From JAAYLC01 sp035654795 (lineage in GTDB: Bacteria; Bacteroidota; Bacteroidia; Flavobacteriales; Flavobacteriaceae), in contig DASRWC010000021.1 of NCBI GenBank assembly GCA_035654795.1, positions 1 through 36,175 of the forward strand: a stretch of DNA of 36,175 nt, written 5' to 3'. The notes under the pieces were generated by a model, which saw only the letters and a program-made list of their open reading frames with translations, was not told the DNA's origin and ran no database searches. Both the position numbers and the translations under genes were made by a program. The stretch's first letter is position 1. Each line of letters opens with the position of its first letter. This document shows, piece after piece, positions 15,148 to 25,000 of the stretch.

Positions 15148-18135
15148 TTATCGCTTAATCACTCTAAAAGTATGTCTTTCGCCATTAATATCAACGTTCA
15201 CCAAATAAATCCCGGCATTCATAGATTGACCAACTGAGACGGTTGTATTGTTTCCATCAAACGCATGTTTGTTGGAATAAATGATTCGGCCGGTTAAATC
15301 AGAAACAGTAATATCTACTAACTGACCGTTTAAACTTGGAGCGTGAACGGCAAAGGTATCCCCATTAATAGGGTTGGGATAAAGCTGTATTCCCGAAAAT
15401 GTCTGCTGCTCTACTCCCAAGCGCTGCTCTACAACAATCTTAAAGCGATCCTCTGCGAGTGATGCAGGATTATCCGGATCTACTTCAAAAGCATAAGCAG
15501 TTGAATCTGTTAAAGGGGTGACACTGCCCTCAAATGTATCATGCAAGAATAACAACACGTCATTCAAACCATTTACTTCAATATTAATCACATATTTTGT
15601 ATGCTGATATCCGGCGGAATATATTTGGAATACTTCTCCGGCCATAGGCATCTGTCGTTTTTCTAAACTTAGTAACACATCATCAGAAGAAATTCCGAAA
15701 TTTTCATTGAAATTAATAGGTTTTAAGGCATCTGCAGGTGTGAGTCCATTATTATAATGTTGTGCGAAAAGAATTCCGAAACTGTCGTGCAATGGTCTTC
15801 CATTATCAAAATTTGCCTCGGTGTAAAGTTGCGCACGAATCATGTTAGCTGCCATTCGGTGGGCGTTGGTAGCCGTATGCTGCCCGGGGTGCTTTTGATT
15901 TTCACGAAATTTAATGACAGCGGTACCATTAGATACGGCAGCAAACTGAGCAGCCTGACCGGGTTGAAGGTATTTGTTAGCTTCTGAGTTTGAAGTGTTG
16001 GTCCCGTTGCCGTCTGTTAGATCAACCGTAACATAAGATCCATGATCTCCCAAAGTTGGGTCAAATACATAATAATGACTTGTATTTACCCGATCAGAAG
16101 CTGCAAATAATGCAGTGACATCAACAGTACTTTGATAAGGGTTACCAAACATAGCAAACTGCCCTGTAGTCATTCCTGCGAAATTTTGGTTCTGATTTCC
16201 GGAAGACAATTTCCCGAAAGCCCGAAGAGTGGTTGCTCCGAATGAAGTATTGCTCCCAAGGTTTATGCTTCGGTCTCCTCTCACAAAAAGAAGATATGGA
16301 ACGCCTGCAAGCAAATTATTGACATCAGTATTGTCAATGGCAACAAATTCTTGAGCAGCTAAATTGACGGTGTACATAGAAGGATTGCCTGTTTCTGTAG
16401 CATCAAAACCATTCTGCTGATCTACAAGAGTACCGGTAATATGAGTGCCATATCCGGGATTGGGATTGTCAGTATTGGAAATTGCAGCTTCTTGCCAGTT
16501 GGCATGAATAGAATTTTCCGTAGTTACACTACTTGTGACCATTCTGTAAGCACGATTCTCACTAATATACCGCTGCACTTCTACATTACCGCGAAGCATA
16601 CCTGAAAACGGACCCAATTCCCCGTTAGATGTTTCCGAACTTAAAAATTTCACATTCCCGTCTATCAAGAAATCTCCGCTTAGATTCAAGACAGAGGAGA
16701 CATTCAAAACGCCTTGAGACCCGACATACAGATTTTTTGCTGTTACAGCTGAAGTCAAGCTGGCAGATCCGTCGTATATGAAAATATCATCGTTTGCGGT
16801 AGATATTCCTTCCGGACTAGAAGGAGACCAGCCGTTATTATAGGAATATCCTTCAAAGGATTTTAATTCAAAATCTCTGAACCTGATCACTCCATTCCCA
16901 TTCCCCGCTTCGAACTCAAATTTAATACGTCCGCTTCCGTTAAAAGCTGACACATCAATAAATTGTGCATATTTTATATAATCATTTCCTCCCCCTATTG
17001 CGATAAAGGTTCCTAAATTGGTAAAATTAACACCATCATCCGCAACAGAAACTTTTATTCCCTGTCCGTTAGATCCACCATGTGTCGCAATGGTAAAGAC
17101 AGCCATAATTCGGTTGTAATTATTAAAGTTTATTTCCGGCGTTGTTATTGATCCATTTGCATTCATTTTGAGGTAACCCCCTGCTGTGGTTTCCTGAGTT
17201 GAGTTGTTCAATAGAAATCCATCATTCCCGGCATTGACATAATCTTGATTAGTTCTAAATCCGTTTACATAGGGCAAGGATAAGAAATTTGTTGTAGAGA
17301 CTTCATAATAGAATTCCGGCGTGGAAGAAGTCAGAGGATTGTCCTGATTGCTATCTGTAGCAGTAATTCTGTAAAATATCGTAGTGCCCTCCGGTTGTGC
17401 CGGAATGGCGGTGACAGTGGTAAATTCAGTTCCTCCGATAGAGGTCATGGAAATGGAATTACTTAAATTCCCACTAGATGTTCCCCAGAATAATGAGGCC
17501 GAAGCTATTCCGTCTGCATCATAGATGGAAGCAGAAACAGTTACATCATCAGATGGAGTAATCATGCCCTCAGCAGGAGTTAAAGCAACTTGAGAAATAA
17601 CCGGTGGTATATTGGAAGATCCGAAGGCGGTCCAAGTAATGTCATCGATAATCACCTGTCTCTCTGTTGTATTCCGTATCTCTAAAACAAAGTCACCAGG
17701 AACATCTATATTATGAATTTCAAAAATATGTTCATCATAATCATCAAAACCAGGCGACTCTCCGTATGAAGTTCCATTAATATAAACTTTAACTTTCCTT
17801 TGTCCGCCACCGGTAAATCCTTTGTATAATTTAATACTAAAGCTTCCAATTCCTCCGGGAATTAAATCGGAGGTAATCTTACTATCGTCGCTTGCTCTTC
17901 GCAACATAAGAGCAGGAAGATTGATTCCTGAATTGTTTGCATCTCCGTTTCCATCCCTGGATTCTACATAGGTCCAAGTAATGTTGTCATTTCCTATAAA
18001 AGACCCATTGGTGTAGCTAGAGGAAACATTGAGGTTGGTAAAATCCTCAAATCCTTGGCTCACCATTGAACCGGAAATTAACAAGAAGAAAAAAAGTAAA
18101 AAAGAAAATTTCTTCATGAATAAATTTGTTTTCAT
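15148..18135 (-). CDS. Secreted protein with T9SS type A sorting domain
   Basis: 995 residues from the ATG ending at 18135; an in-frame ATG six codons later (18117) is an alternative, giving MKKFSFLLFFFLLISGSMVSQ as signal peptide. The upstream extension to 18204 overlaps the preceding gene and is rejected. After the signal comes a region with DITWTYVESRDG and DDITWTAFG, an Ig/FN3-like module (PPVISQVALTPAEG to YRITATDSN), a jelly-roll-like stretch, then a long region with EVQRYISENRAYRM and FGNPYQSTVDVT typical of large T9SS substrates. The last ~80 residues (LYPNPINGD, GIYLVNV, FRVIKR) are the type A sorting domain. It starts 19 nt after the PglF-like gene and may share its transcript. The function of the mature protein is unknown. 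Confidence 0.9.
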   Translation of the reverse strand: MKTNLFMKKFSFLLFFFLLISGSMVSQGFEDFTNLNVSSSYTNGSFIGNDNITWTYVESRDGNGDANNSGINLPALMLRRASDDSKITSDLIPGGIGSFSIKLYKGFTGGGQRKVKVYINGTSYGESPGFDDYDEHIFEIHNIDVPGDFVLEIRNTTERQVIIDDITWTAFGSSNIPPVISQVALTPAEGMITPSDDVTVSASIYDADGIASASLFWGTSSGNLSNSISMTSIGGTEFTTVTAIPAQPEGTTIFYRITATDSNQDNPLTSSTPEFYYEVSTTNFLSLPYVNGFRTNQDYVNAGNDGFLLNNSTQETTAGGYLKMNANGSITTPEINFNNYNRIMAVFTIATHGGSNGQGIKVSVADDGVNFTNLGTFIAIGGGNDYIKYAQFIDVSAFNGSGRIKFEFEAGNGNGVIRFRDFELKSFEGYSYNNGWSPSSPEGISTANDDIFIYDGSASLTSAVTAKNLYVGSQGVLNVSSVLNLSGDFLIDGNVKFLSSETSNGELGPFSGMLRGNVEVQRYISENRAYRMVTSSVTTENSIHANWQEAAISNTDNPNPGYGTHITGTLVDQQNGFDATETGNPSMYTVNLAAQEFVAIDNTDVNNLLAGVPYLLFVRGDRSINLGSNTSFGATTLRAFGKLSSGNQNQNFAGMTTGQFAMFGNPYQSTVDVTALFAASDRVNTSHYYVFDPTLGDHGSYVTVDLTDGNGTNTSNSEANKYLQPGQAAQFAAVSNGTAVIKFRENQKHPGQHTATNAHRMAANMIRAQLYTEANFDNGRPLHDSFGILFAQHYNNGLTPADALKPINFNENFGISSDDVLLSLEKRQMPMAGEVFQIYSAGYQHTKYVINIEVNGLNDVLLFLHDTFEGSVTPLTDSTAYAFEVDPDNPASLAEDRFKIVVEQRLGVEQQTFSGIQLYPNPINGDTFAVHAPSLNGQLVDITVSDLTGRIIYSNKHAFDGNNTTVSVGQSMNAGIYLVNVDINGERHTFRVIKR

Positions 18136-18154
18136 AATAGTTGTTTTGTTGGAA

Positions 18155-20140
18155 TCAACCCAAATGTCTGACTTTAACTTTTTTGGGTTTATCCAGGGTT
18201 TCATATTTAGAATTCAGACTTTTAAATTCAGGTATCAGATTTTTTAAGAGAAGAATTAGATGCTCCTCAGACTGTGGCATTTCCATAACTTCTTCCAACT
18301 CATCAATGGCGCGAATAACCGAAAAACAATCATATTTAACAACGCGACTTACCATTATTTTTGGATGAAATGTGGGTAACGTCGTTTCTCCGTCATTCAA
18401 TAATTCCTCATATAATTTTTCGCCTTCCCGAAGACCTGTGATCTCAATGGGTATGTCTATATAAGGCTTTAATCCGCATAACTTGATCATTCTTTCCGCC
18501 ATATCTAGAATCCTTACCGGCTTACCCATGTCAAAAACAAAGACCTCTCCTCCTTTCCCCATTGTTCCGGCTTGAAGTACGAGCTGACACGCCTCGCGAA
18601 TAGTCATAAAATATCGAATAATTTCTCGATGCGTTACCGTCACAGGTCCCCCGTTTTCAATTTGCTTTTTGAAGAAAGGAATAACAGAGCCATTGCTCCC
18701 CAAAACATTTCCAAAACGAGTGGTAATAAATTTGGTAAGAACACCGGGTTGCTGTTGAAGGGATTGGACAAAAATCTCAGCTGCACGCTTTGTTGCACCC
18801 ATCACATTGCTCGGATTCACAGCCTTGTCTGTAGAAACCATAACAAAACGATGCACCCGATGTGACACTGAAAGCTCCGCAAGAATTCGTGTGCCAATAA
18901 TATTTGTTTTCACCCCCTCTTTTGGATGACGCTCTATCATCGGAACATGCTTATAGGCGGCGGCATGATACACAAGGTCAAATTGATACTTTTCAAATAT
19001 TTCCTCCATCCGCCTTCTGTCAGTAATATCTGCTAAATAAACCTCGTAATCGAGGTTGGGGAAATTCTTTTTTAAATAAAGATCAACTTCATGAAGTGCA
19101 CTTTCGGCATTGTCGAGAATAATAAATTTGTTCGGACCAAAAGCAGAAATTTGATGCACAAGTTCTCGACCTATACTTCCTGCCCCACCTGTTACTAAAA
19201 TAGTTTTCTCAAACAAGTCTTTGGAAATAACGCCCGCATCAATCTCAATCACCGTCCTTTCAAGAAGATCTTCAATTTCCATAGGAGCAATATTCAACTT
19301 CACATCAGAACGATCATGCCACTGCTCAGGCAGTGCAGCATTGAAAACATCTAACTGATGATCAAACGCAGCTTCCATGATAAAGTTTTTGTCCTTAACA
19401 GAAAGAAGGTTCCCAATAATTAAAATGCCATCCAGATCATACCGATCCCGTAGATGAGACATCATATCACCCAGATTGCCTTCCGAACTTACAACCGGAA
19501 GCCCCATGATTTTGTGATTTCCCAATCGTTCATAGAGACTGATAAATGCGATTGGTTTATATTCCGATCCCCAATCAGATAAAATCGACTGAGCTAAAGC
19601 TATGCTTTTATCATCGGTGCCAAGAATGGCAATATGTTTTTTCATCTTCCCTGAGGCCGCCTGTCTCAAGAACCGATACCCCTCTTTTACACTCACGCGA
19701 AAAGCAACCAGAATTAGGAAGGAAAAAAAAGCATATAGAATAAGTTCAATATTCAGAAAAATATGTACTTCCATCACAATCCGAACCGCATAGTTGAGAA
19801 TCAGGGAAAAAAACAAAACAGATCCGGATGCCATGGCTATGCGATAAACATCTGTGAAAGTACTGTGACGAATTATTCCGGAAAAGGTTCTGAAAATCCC
19901 AAAAGAAATGGCATGTAGAACAAATAACAAAAAGGTCTTCTCAAAAACACTTAAAACCTGGTAAGGTTCATATAAAGAATTGTGCAGAATGAATTCTATA
20001 AACAGAAATGACATCATACACAAAAGCAGGTCAATGGAAAATACAGCCCACCTTGGCAGGTATGATTGATCTAATGCATATCTCCTAAAATGATAATAGC
20101 GTTTTGCCAATCTTCTCGAAAATAATTTTTTATCCCTCAT
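18155..20140 (-). CDS. PglF/WbpM-type UDP-HexNAc 4,6-dehydratase, membrane-anchored
   Basis: 661 residues. Four hydrophobic segments in the first ~170 residues anchor it to the inner membrane; a Rossmann-like domain follows (AILGTDDKSIALAQ); then the catalytic SDR domain with TGGAGSIGREL near 320. MVSTDKAVNPSNVMGATKR shows the Ser...Met-x-x-x-Lys arrangement in which Met replaces the usual Tyr, characteristic of the large dehydratases PglF and WbpM. It would convert UDP-GlcNAc to the 4-keto-6-deoxy sugar, the first step to bacillosamine-type sugars. It overlaps the aminotransferase stop by 4 nt (ATGA). The exact sugar is inferred. Confidence 0.92.
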   Translation of the reverse strand: MRDKKLFSRRLAKRYYHFRRYALDQSYLPRWAVFSIDLLLCMMSFLFIEFILHNSLYEPYQVLSVFEKTFLLFVLHAISFGIFRTFSGIIRHSTFTDVYRIAMASGSVLFFSLILNYAVRIVMEVHIFLNIELILYAFFSFLILVAFRVSVKEGYRFLRQAASGKMKKHIAILGTDDKSIALAQSILSDWGSEYKPIAFISLYERLGNHKIMGLPVVSSEGNLGDMMSHLRDRYDLDGILIIGNLLSVKDKNFIMEAAFDHQLDVFNAALPEQWHDRSDVKLNIAPMEIEDLLERTVIEIDAGVISKDLFEKTILVTGGAGSIGRELVHQISAFGPNKFIILDNAESALHEVDLYLKKNFPNLDYEVYLADITDRRRMEEIFEKYQFDLVYHAAAYKHVPMIERHPKEGVKTNIIGTRILAELSVSHRVHRFVMVSTDKAVNPSNVMGATKRAAEIFVQSLQQQPGVLTKFITTRFGNVLGSNGSVIPFFKKQIENGGPVTVTHREIIRYFMTIREACQLVLQAGTMGKGGEVFVFDMGKPVRILDMAERMIKLCGLKPYIDIPIEITGLREGEKLYEELLNDGETTLPTFHPKIMVSRVVKYDCFSVIRAIDELEEVMEMPQSEEHLILLLKNLIPEFKSLNSKYETLDKPKKVKVRHLG

Positions 20141-21273
20141 ATTCCTTTTATATAAGACTCGATTGTTTGCCGAATTCTTAGCCGATCATTATCACTCAAA
20201 TTACTTCCGGAAGGAAGACAAAGTCCTGAGTTAAATAATCTTTCCGATACGCCACTGCCATAAAAAGGCGCATCTTTAAAAATCGGCTGCAAATGCATCG
20301 GTTTCCATAATGGACGAGACTCGATATTTTGGTCTGCAAGTGCTAATCTTAGCCCTTCGGGGATACCATTTGTTGAATCTAAAAATGTTACACAAGATAA
20401 CCAATGATTACTAAAAAAACAATCATTAGGTTCTGAAAAAATCTGAATATTCTTATAATCTTTAAAAATTTCTTTATAAAAAGCATTCATTTTACGCCTT
20501 TCCTGAATATGCGAATCCAGTACTTCCATTTGACCGCGACCAATACCGGCACAAACGTTACTCATGCGATAGTTATATCCAATTTGACTATGTTGGTAGT
20601 GAGGTGCATCATCCCGGGCTTGTGTGGCTAAAAAGACCGCCTTATTCTTGAGTTCATTCGATTTGGTGACAAGAGCCCCGCCTCCTGAAGTGGTAATGAT
20701 TTTATTACCATTGAAAGAAAGAATTGCCATGTCTCCAAAAGTTCCACATTTCTGACCTTTAAATGAACTTCCCAGTGCCTCTGCACTGTCTTCTATCAAT
20801 GGAATCTCATATTCTTCCGAAATTCGCATGATCTCATCCACCTGAAAAGGCATACCATACAAATGAACACCTATAATCGCTTTAGGCTTTCTTCCTTTCT
20901 TTATTCTGTCTATTATGGCTTCTTCCAGATGCTCCGGTGAGAGATTCCAGGTAGAACTTTCACTGTCAATAAAAACAGGCGTTGCGCCAACATAGACAAT
21001 GGGATTTGCAGAAGCTGAAAATGTCATACTTTGACAAAGAACTTCATCACCACGGGAGACGCCCAAAAGAATTAATGCCAAATGCAATGCCGCCGTTCCG
21101 GAACTTAAAACAGCTACTTTAGAATTTGCTTGTAAATAATTTTCGAGACTTTCCTCAAAAGCTGTTACATGAGGTCCCAGAGGTGCAATCCAATTTGATT
21201 CAAATGCTTCCGCGACATACGTCTTCTCCTTGCCTCCCATGTGAGGAGATGATAAGTAGATTTTTGTGTTCAT
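20137..21273 (-). CDS. PglE-like DegT/DnrJ/EryC1 sugar aminotransferase
   Basis: 378 residues, PLP-dependent. The start IYLSSPHMGGKEKTYV is typical of the PglE branch, followed by SSGTAALHLAL, EDSAEALGS, and Lys191 in SFNGNKIITTSGGGALV as the PLP lysine; C-terminal RPLWKPMHLQPIF and GLCLPSG are also conserved. It should aminate the 4-keto sugar made by the downstream dehydratase to a 4-amino-4,6-dideoxy-HexNAc. Complete and translationally coupled to the dehydratase gene. PglE function rests on family resemblance and context. Confidence 0.92.
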   Translation of the reverse strand: MNTKIYLSSPHMGGKEKTYVAEAFESNWIAPLGPHVTAFEESLENYLQANSKVAVLSSGTAALHLALILLGVSRGDEVLCQSMTFSASANPIVYVGATPVFIDSESSTWNLSPEHLEEAIIDRIKKGRKPKAIIGVHLYGMPFQVDEIMRISEEYEIPLIEDSAEALGSSFKGQKCGTFGDMAILSFNGNKIITTSGGGALVTKSNELKNKAVFLATQARDDAPHYQHSQIGYNYRMSNVCAGIGRGQMEVLDSHIQERRKMNAFYKEIFKDYKNIQIFSEPNDCFFSNHWLSCVTFLDSTNGIPEGLRLALADQNIESRPLWKPMHLQPIFKDAPFYGSGVSERLFNSGLCLPSGSNLSDNDRLRIRQTIESYIKGI

Positions 21274-21380
21274 TAGACTCTAATTCCAGTCAGGATTTTA
21301 AGTTTATTCGTTTTGACATACGACATATTGACAAAATCAAAAAATCACTTGGGGAGGGAGAATGACTTTTGAACTTTCGG

Positions 21381-21388
21381 CAAAGATA
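21381..21388 (-). promoter_or_regulatory. -7 box upstream of the PglE-like gene
   Basis: TATCTTTG on the minus strand matches TAnnTTTG. It lies in the 152-nt gap after the glycosyltransferase and predicts a ~100-nt leader, so the aminotransferase and dehydratase genes may have their own transcript. Confidence 0.45.
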
Positions 21389-21425
21389 AAAAATGTGGAG
21401 GGAATAAATATAATTCTTTTAAAAC

Positions 21426-21998
21426 TTAAGTAAAAAACCGTCGAATGAAAAGAAAAATCACCTTAAAATCTTCAATAAGACCTTGGTTATTATAATATTC
21501 CAAATTCATTCTGACTTTATCCGGAAAAATAATGTGATCGTTATAGTAGGAAGGATCGGCTTGTTCGGAAAGTAATTTCTCCTCGTTGTAATATTTTATG
21601 GCAGCACGACTTATCAATCCGGGTTTCAAATTTAGAACCCTACGGTCCTCTCCTTCCAAAACATCATAATATCCCGGAATGTCAGGACGCGGCCCCACAA
21701 AACTCATAGAACCTGCGAGAATATTAAAAAGTTGTGGAAGCTCATCAAGCTTAAACCTTCTCATCGTTCTTCCGATGGGCGAAATCGCTCCCGTATCTAC
21801 ATGCATGGATCTAATTTTGTAGATAACAAAAGGTTGACCATAACGTCCAATCCGTTGCTGCCTGAAGATTCCGGATCCTTTAGTGTCTATCCGAGAAACA
21901 ACTATTAGCAATAGAATCAGCCAACCGATTAAAAGTAGACCGATAATGGAAAAAACAATATCAAATATTCTTTTACTTACCACCGAGGGGATATGCAA
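21426..21998 (-). CDS. PglC-like phosphoglycosyl transferase
   Basis: 190 residues, complete for the small monotopic family. A re-entrant hydrophobic helix at about 12-34 is followed by FRQQRIGRYGQPFVIYKIRSM, the catalytic Asp85-Glu86 pair in FKLDELPQLFNIL, and SFVGPRPDIPGYY. It transfers a sugar phosphate from a UDP-sugar to undecaprenyl phosphate, starting glycan assembly at the inner membrane. No ATG fits: the frame is open through the hairpin upstream without one, so TTG (21998) or GTG (21983) must serve. It is upstream of the PglE- and PglF-like genes and likely uses the sugar they make. Confidence 0.9.
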   Translation of the reverse strand: MHIPSVVSKRIFDIVFSIIGLLLIGWLILLLIVVSRIDTKGSGIFRQQRIGRYGQPFVIYKIRSMHVDTGAISPIGRTMRRFKLDELPQLFNILAGSMSFVGPRPDIPGYYDVLEGEDRRVLNLKPGLISRAAIKYYNEEKLLSEQADPSYYNDHIIFPDKVRMNLEYYNNQGLIEDFKVIFLFIRRFFT

Positions 21999-22025
21999 AT
22001 TATAATTTGAAGCAATTATAGAACA

Positions 22026-22056
22026 AAAAAAGAGACCCGCATCGCGAGTCTCTCTT
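22026..22056 (-). terminator. Terminator of the 1832-residue T9SS protein gene
   Basis: AGAGAC (22031-22036) pairs with GTCTCT (22048-22053), with an inner CGC/GCG stem around ATC; on the minus strand a T-tract follows. It separates the giant gene from the glycosyltransferase gene. Confidence 0.8.
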
Positions 22057-22077
22057 TTTATTCAAGAAAAAGAACAA

Positions 22078-25000
22078 TTATTCTTTAACTACTTTAAAAG
22101 TGGTTACGTCATTTCCTACTTGTGCTTTCAGTAAATAGGTTCCTGAAGATAGATTGTTCATATCCAAGATTACCTTTGTATCAGCAGAAGAAACTTCTTT
22201 CACCAATTGACCTAGAAGGTTGAACACATAAATCTTCTCTATGGAAACATTGGCTGTGATAGTCAACTCATTAGATACCGGGTTTGGATAGTAGGTGAGT
22301 TTCACCGCATCCATTCCTGGAAGGCCTAAAGTAGTTGTAATGAAATTATACGCTCCGGCCGTTCCTGTATTTCCTCCCGCACAAATTGTTGTAACATATG
22401 CGTCATAAGAAGTATCAGCCTCCAATCCGTCAATAACAACAGAGGTTACACCTGTACCCACAGTTTCTGTAGCTACCGGTTCGTCTTCTGCCGGATCAGC
22501 ACCTGCTTCATAAACATTTACTTCATAGCCTCCTGTTTCTGTAGCTGATGCTTGCCAAGAAATCAATGCAGAGGTAGCCGTAATCTCATCAACAGATACT
22601 CCGGTCACAGTCTCACATTCATCGGCAAATTCGATAACGATGTCGTCAAGGAGTAAGTTATACTGGTTAGCATTGGAATATGCATGGAATCCGAAGTAAT
22701 AAACTCCATCTGCAGGAACAGTAAATTCTACGTTATTCGTCAATGCCGCACCTTGGTTGATGTTCGGATGATCTGCAAGTTGCGTAGTCATTTGTGCTAC
22801 CACAGGAGATGTTCCGTAAGCTACCTTCATTTTTTCTGTCCATGTCACTGATACTCCTCCATATTTATAGGAGATTTTATAGTTGACACCGGCGAACATC
22901 TGAATTCCCTGAGTATAGAACCAGGCATTTGCAGCTACGTTGGCATTACGATAAATAAGAACATTTCCTCGATAACCATTACTGTTATAGTTTAAGGTCT
23001 CCCATTTATTTCCGTTTCCGATTCGCTCTCCTTCCGTACAATTTGGCAATTCAGGAACGATGGCACTTTCAAAATTCTGAACGTATGGAACAGTAGTAGA
23101 AGTACAGAGCGTCCAGAAACTTAGAGGTCCGGAAATCATACTCAAATCATCTTCGTCACACACTGCTTGAACATATACATCATATCGTGTGTTAGTCACC
23201 AATCCATTAATCATCGTATTGGGAGCACCTGTAACATCGATGGTAGTTCCTTCAGTCACAGGATCAAATCCGGCTATTCCATAAATTACCTTCCAATTGG
23301 TCTCGTTGCTTTGTGAAGTCCAGCTAACCTCAGCTGAGTCCACGCTTACTTGAACAAGTGTTAAGTTACTTGGTGGCAAACAAGTGGGAATATCGATAAT
23401 TTGAACAGTATAGTCCTCAGCCTCGGCGTTATTGTTGGCACCACAAGCATTTGGATTAGTGCTCAAGAAATCAGCCACAATTCTCATGCGATAATTACCG
23501 GGTTGAACGTTCGTAGGAATATTAATCCTTCCTGCCGCACTCGACACATAAGAACCTGATCCGAATACTTTTTCAGACGCATCAAATACCATGTCTCTGT
23601 TCCAGTCAATCCAGATATTGAATCCATAGGTGCTTGTTCCATTGAATTCTGCAGCAAAATTGAATCCTGAAGTTGGATAAGAAACTACGCGCATTTGCGT
23701 AAAGTTTCCGTAACCTCCCGGAGATCTTCCGGAGTTCATGTTGCTAATATTCAACACACCGTTTTCGGTAGAAAAATCAGTAATATAGTAACTGGTTGAC
23801 GTTGATGTAAACTGACAGTACCCGGTGAAGAAATACTTCGGACCGGCCAGGAAACTCTGGTCGTCATCAGAACAAATCGATTTTACATAAACATCATAAC
23901 CTACATCAGAAGTCAGATCTGTGATAGTAATTTCAGGAGTTCCGTTAGCTCTCAACGTAGTTCCGGCAGTAGCAGGGTTAAATCCGGTTAAACCATATAC
24001 CACATCCCATTCTGTAGCGGTACCGTTCTCAGTCCAACTAACTCTTGCCGAATCCTCATCAATATCCGTAACTTGAATGTTGGTTGGAGCCAAACATGTG
24101 GGCGGTGTTACAATTTCCAAATTAAAATCAACTGTAGATCCGAAACTCACACTACCGCAGGCCGGAGGATTTGCAGTAGAACCAAATTGACCTCTCACAC
24201 GCATTCTGTAATTACCTACAGGGGTTCCTGCCGGAACAGTGATTGTGAAGTTTTTGGTTGCGTTTGTATTTGCAAGACTTGCAACCAACTCGTTATCATC
24301 AAAAGTCATGTTGCGGTTCCAGTCCACCCAAATGTTCACACCATTACTTCCGCCCACATAGGTAGTGCTTATAGTAAACTGTTGCGTCTCATGTGAACGG
24401 AAAGGGAGTTGAGTTTGGTTGGAATATGATCCCGCAGGTTGTGATGAAGCCGTATAAGAGAAATTGGTAACCGCTCCGTTAGAGGATATGGCACTCAAAT
24501 AGTCTCCGGTACTGGTTGTGGAAACATCGCAATATTTTGTCGATAATTTCTGAGACCAGAAACTTTGATCTGTTGGCGAACAAATAGATCTGACATAGAA
24601 ATCATACTCGTTATTGGGGTCAATATTTAAAGTAAATGGATTTGTTCCGGCTTGTACTATTGTTCCGGTTCCAAGAGCAAAGTTCAAAGGTCCATATTGA
24701 ATCTCCCATTGTGTTGCACCACTATGTTCCATCCAACCTAAAGTCATTGAGTTCGCAGTAGTACCTACTAAACTTAAACCTGTAGGAGCTAGACAAGTTG
24801 GCGGAGTGACAATTTCCAAATCAAAATCAATTGTTGAACCATAACTTACATTACCGCAGGCCGGAGGATTTGCAGTAGATCCAAATTGACCTCTCACTCT
24901 CATACGATATTTTCCTTCCGGTGTTCCCGCCGGCACAGTAATATTAAACGTTTTGCTGGCGCTGGCATTGGCAAGACTAGCCACCAATTCATCATCATCA

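Noticed and set aside
18136..18204. Longer N-terminus for the T9SS protein.
   Set aside because: It overlaps the PglF-like gene and places residues before the signal peptide.
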